The translations under genes and the position numbers were made by a program. This document shows positions 62,661 to 64,000 of a stretch of DNA of 64,000 nucleotides, in pieces. The notes beneath the pieces are model-generated. The model was given only the letters and a program-made list of their open reading frames with translations. It made no database searches and was not told where the DNA came from. Each line of letters opens with the position of its first letter. Within the stretch, counting starts at the first letter, position 1. The stretch is from positions 1 to 64,000 of the forward strand of contig CAUYUJ010014195.1 in the NCBI GenBank assembly GCA_963575745.1, written 5' to 3'. The DNA comes from Prorocentrum cordatum (Eukaryota > Sar > Dinophyceae > Prorocentrales > Prorocentraceae).

Positions 62661-64000
62661 AGGCCAAAGTAGCCCTACTAGTACGCCCCCGCCAGCCCCC
62701 CGGGGCCGTACGAGTAGGCCAAAGTAGCCCTTCTAGTAGCCCTCGCCGGGGCGGACTTTCGAGCATGTCTCGAGCGGGGAGCCTCTCCGCCGGTCGTACT
62801 AGTAGGCCAAAGTAGCCCTACTAGTACGCCGCCGCCAGCCCCTCGGGGCCGTATTAGTAGGCCAAAGTAGCCCTACTAGTAGCCACGGCGGGGCGGACTT
62901 TCGAGGAAGTCTCGAGCGGAGGCCCTCTCCGCCGATCGAACTAGTACGCCAATGTAGCCCTACTCGTACGCCCCCGCCAGCCCCCCGGGGCCCGTGCTGG
63001 TAGGGCTACTTCGTGCCTACTCCTCGCCGGAGCGGACATTCAAGGATGTCTCGAGCGGAGGACCTCTCCGCCGGTCGTACTAGTAGGCCAAAGTAGCCCT
63101 ACCAGTACGCCTCCGCCACCCCCCCGGCGCCCGTACTAGTAGGCGAAAGTAGCTCTACTAGTAGGCCCGCCGGGACGGACTTTCGAGGATGTCTCGAGCG
63201 GGGGGCCTCTCCGCCGGTCGTACTAATAGCCAAAAGTAGCCCTATTAGTACGCCCCCGCCAGCCGGTCGTACTAGTAGGCCAAAGTAGCCCTACTAGAAC
63301 GCCCCCGGCAGCCCCCCGGGGCCCGTACTAGTAGGCTCAAGTAGCCCTACTAGTAGCCCCGGCGGGGCGGACATTCGAGGATGTCTCGAGCGGTGGGCCT
63401 CTCCGCCGGTCGTACTAGTAGGCTAAAGTAGCCCTACTAGTACGCCCCCGCCAACCCCGGGGCCGTACTACTAGGCCACAGTAGCTCTACTAGTAGCCCC
63501 GGCGGGGCGAACATTCGAGGATGTCTCGAGCGGAAGGCCTCTCCGCCAGTCGTACTAGTAGGCCAAAGTAGCCCTACTAGTACGCCCCCGCCAGTCCTCC
63601 GGGGCCGTACTAGTAGGCCAAAGTAGCTCTACTAGTAGCCCTGCCGGGGCGGAATTTCGAGGATGTCTCGAGCGGGGGGCCTCTCCGCCGGTCGTACTGG
63701 CAGGTCAAAGTAGCCCTAGTAGTACGCCCCCGCCGGCCCCCCGGAGCCGTACTAGTAGGCCAAAGTAGCCCTACTAGTAGCCCTGGCGGAGCGGACATTC
63801 GAGGATGTCTCGAGCGGAGGACCTCTCCGCCGGTCGTACTAGTAGGCCAAAGTAGCCCTACTAGTACGCCCCCGCCAGCCCCCCGGGGCCGTACTAGTAG
63901 GCCAAGGTAGCCCTACTAGTAGCCCCGCCGGGACGGACTTTCGAGGATGTCTCGAGCTGGGATCCTCTCCGCCGGTCGTACTAGTAGGCCAAAGTAGCCC
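62661..64000. repeat. Palindromic satellite 2, ~142-bp unit, continues past the window
   Basis: CTCTCCGCC falls at 62,783, 62,925, 63,064, 63,207, 63,399, 63,539, 63,681, 63,823 and 63,965. Steps are 139-143 bp except one of 192. A unit holds two boxes of GTACTAGTAGG, CCAAAGTAG, CCCTACTAGTA plus a ~42-bp spacer GGGGCGGACTTTCGAGGATG to CTCTCCGCC. It is related to satellite 1 by the shared box. Confidence 0.95.

Overview
The window looks like nuclear DNA of a dinoflagellate with a large, GC-rich, repeat-laden genome; Prorocentrum is the best guess. Three things suggest this: (1) three decayed LINE-type retrotransposon pieces with endonuclease, reverse transcriptase and Cys/His zinc-finger parts of the kind I associate with dinoflagellates; (2) short protein-like exons with G/C-rich third codon positions that can be joined by GC-AG or GT-AG introns; (3) most of the window being minisatellites, microsatellites and small foldback elements. 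The species is an inference. No bacterial operon, rRNA gene, convincing tRNA gene or CRISPR array was seen.

Layout. 0-4.3 kb: an 11-bp repeat block, low-complexity DNA and a candidate two-exon minus-strand gene (2.0-2.7 kb). 4.4-9.1 kb: LINE copy 1 (+), broken by frameshifts. 10-20 kb: a nest of small inverted-repeat elements (families called E, F, G, H, J, L here), some inserted in one another, next to a composite satellite (15.8-17.5 kb). 20.3-21.2 kb: a duplicated 450-bp block. 22.9-23.2 kb: candidate minus-strand exons. 25.2-27.5 kb: an A/C-rich, G/T-poor coiled-coil reading region. 28-29.45 kb: a 330-bp tandem array. 29.5-31.4 kb: two direct copies of the composite satellite. 31.4-36.8 kb: trinucleotide arrays, dispersed repeats and further candidate minus-strand exons. 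37.3-42.3 kb: LINE copy 2 (-). 42.4-48.2 kb: candidate minus-strand exons, the best being a phase-compatible three-exon model at 46.5-48.2 kb. 48.9-51.0 kb: an 88-90-bp array. 52.4-54.9 kb: a degenerate 5-bp-period array. 54.9-55.8 kb: a 77/154-bp array. 56.6-60.4 kb: more 11-bp repeats and small elements. 61.2-61.6 kb: LINE fragment 3. 61.6-64.0 kb: two related palindromic satellites running off the end.

How it fits together. Nearly all candidate host exons lie on the minus strand, as expected for one-directional dinoflagellate gene arrays, and the purine-rich (GGA)n tracts would then sit in their introns. The small elements carry no transposase, so they would need enzymes encoded elsewhere. 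All three LINE pieces are broken and presumably inactive. Everything was read by eye; no alignment, splice prediction or database search was run, so family membership and exon borders are provisional.
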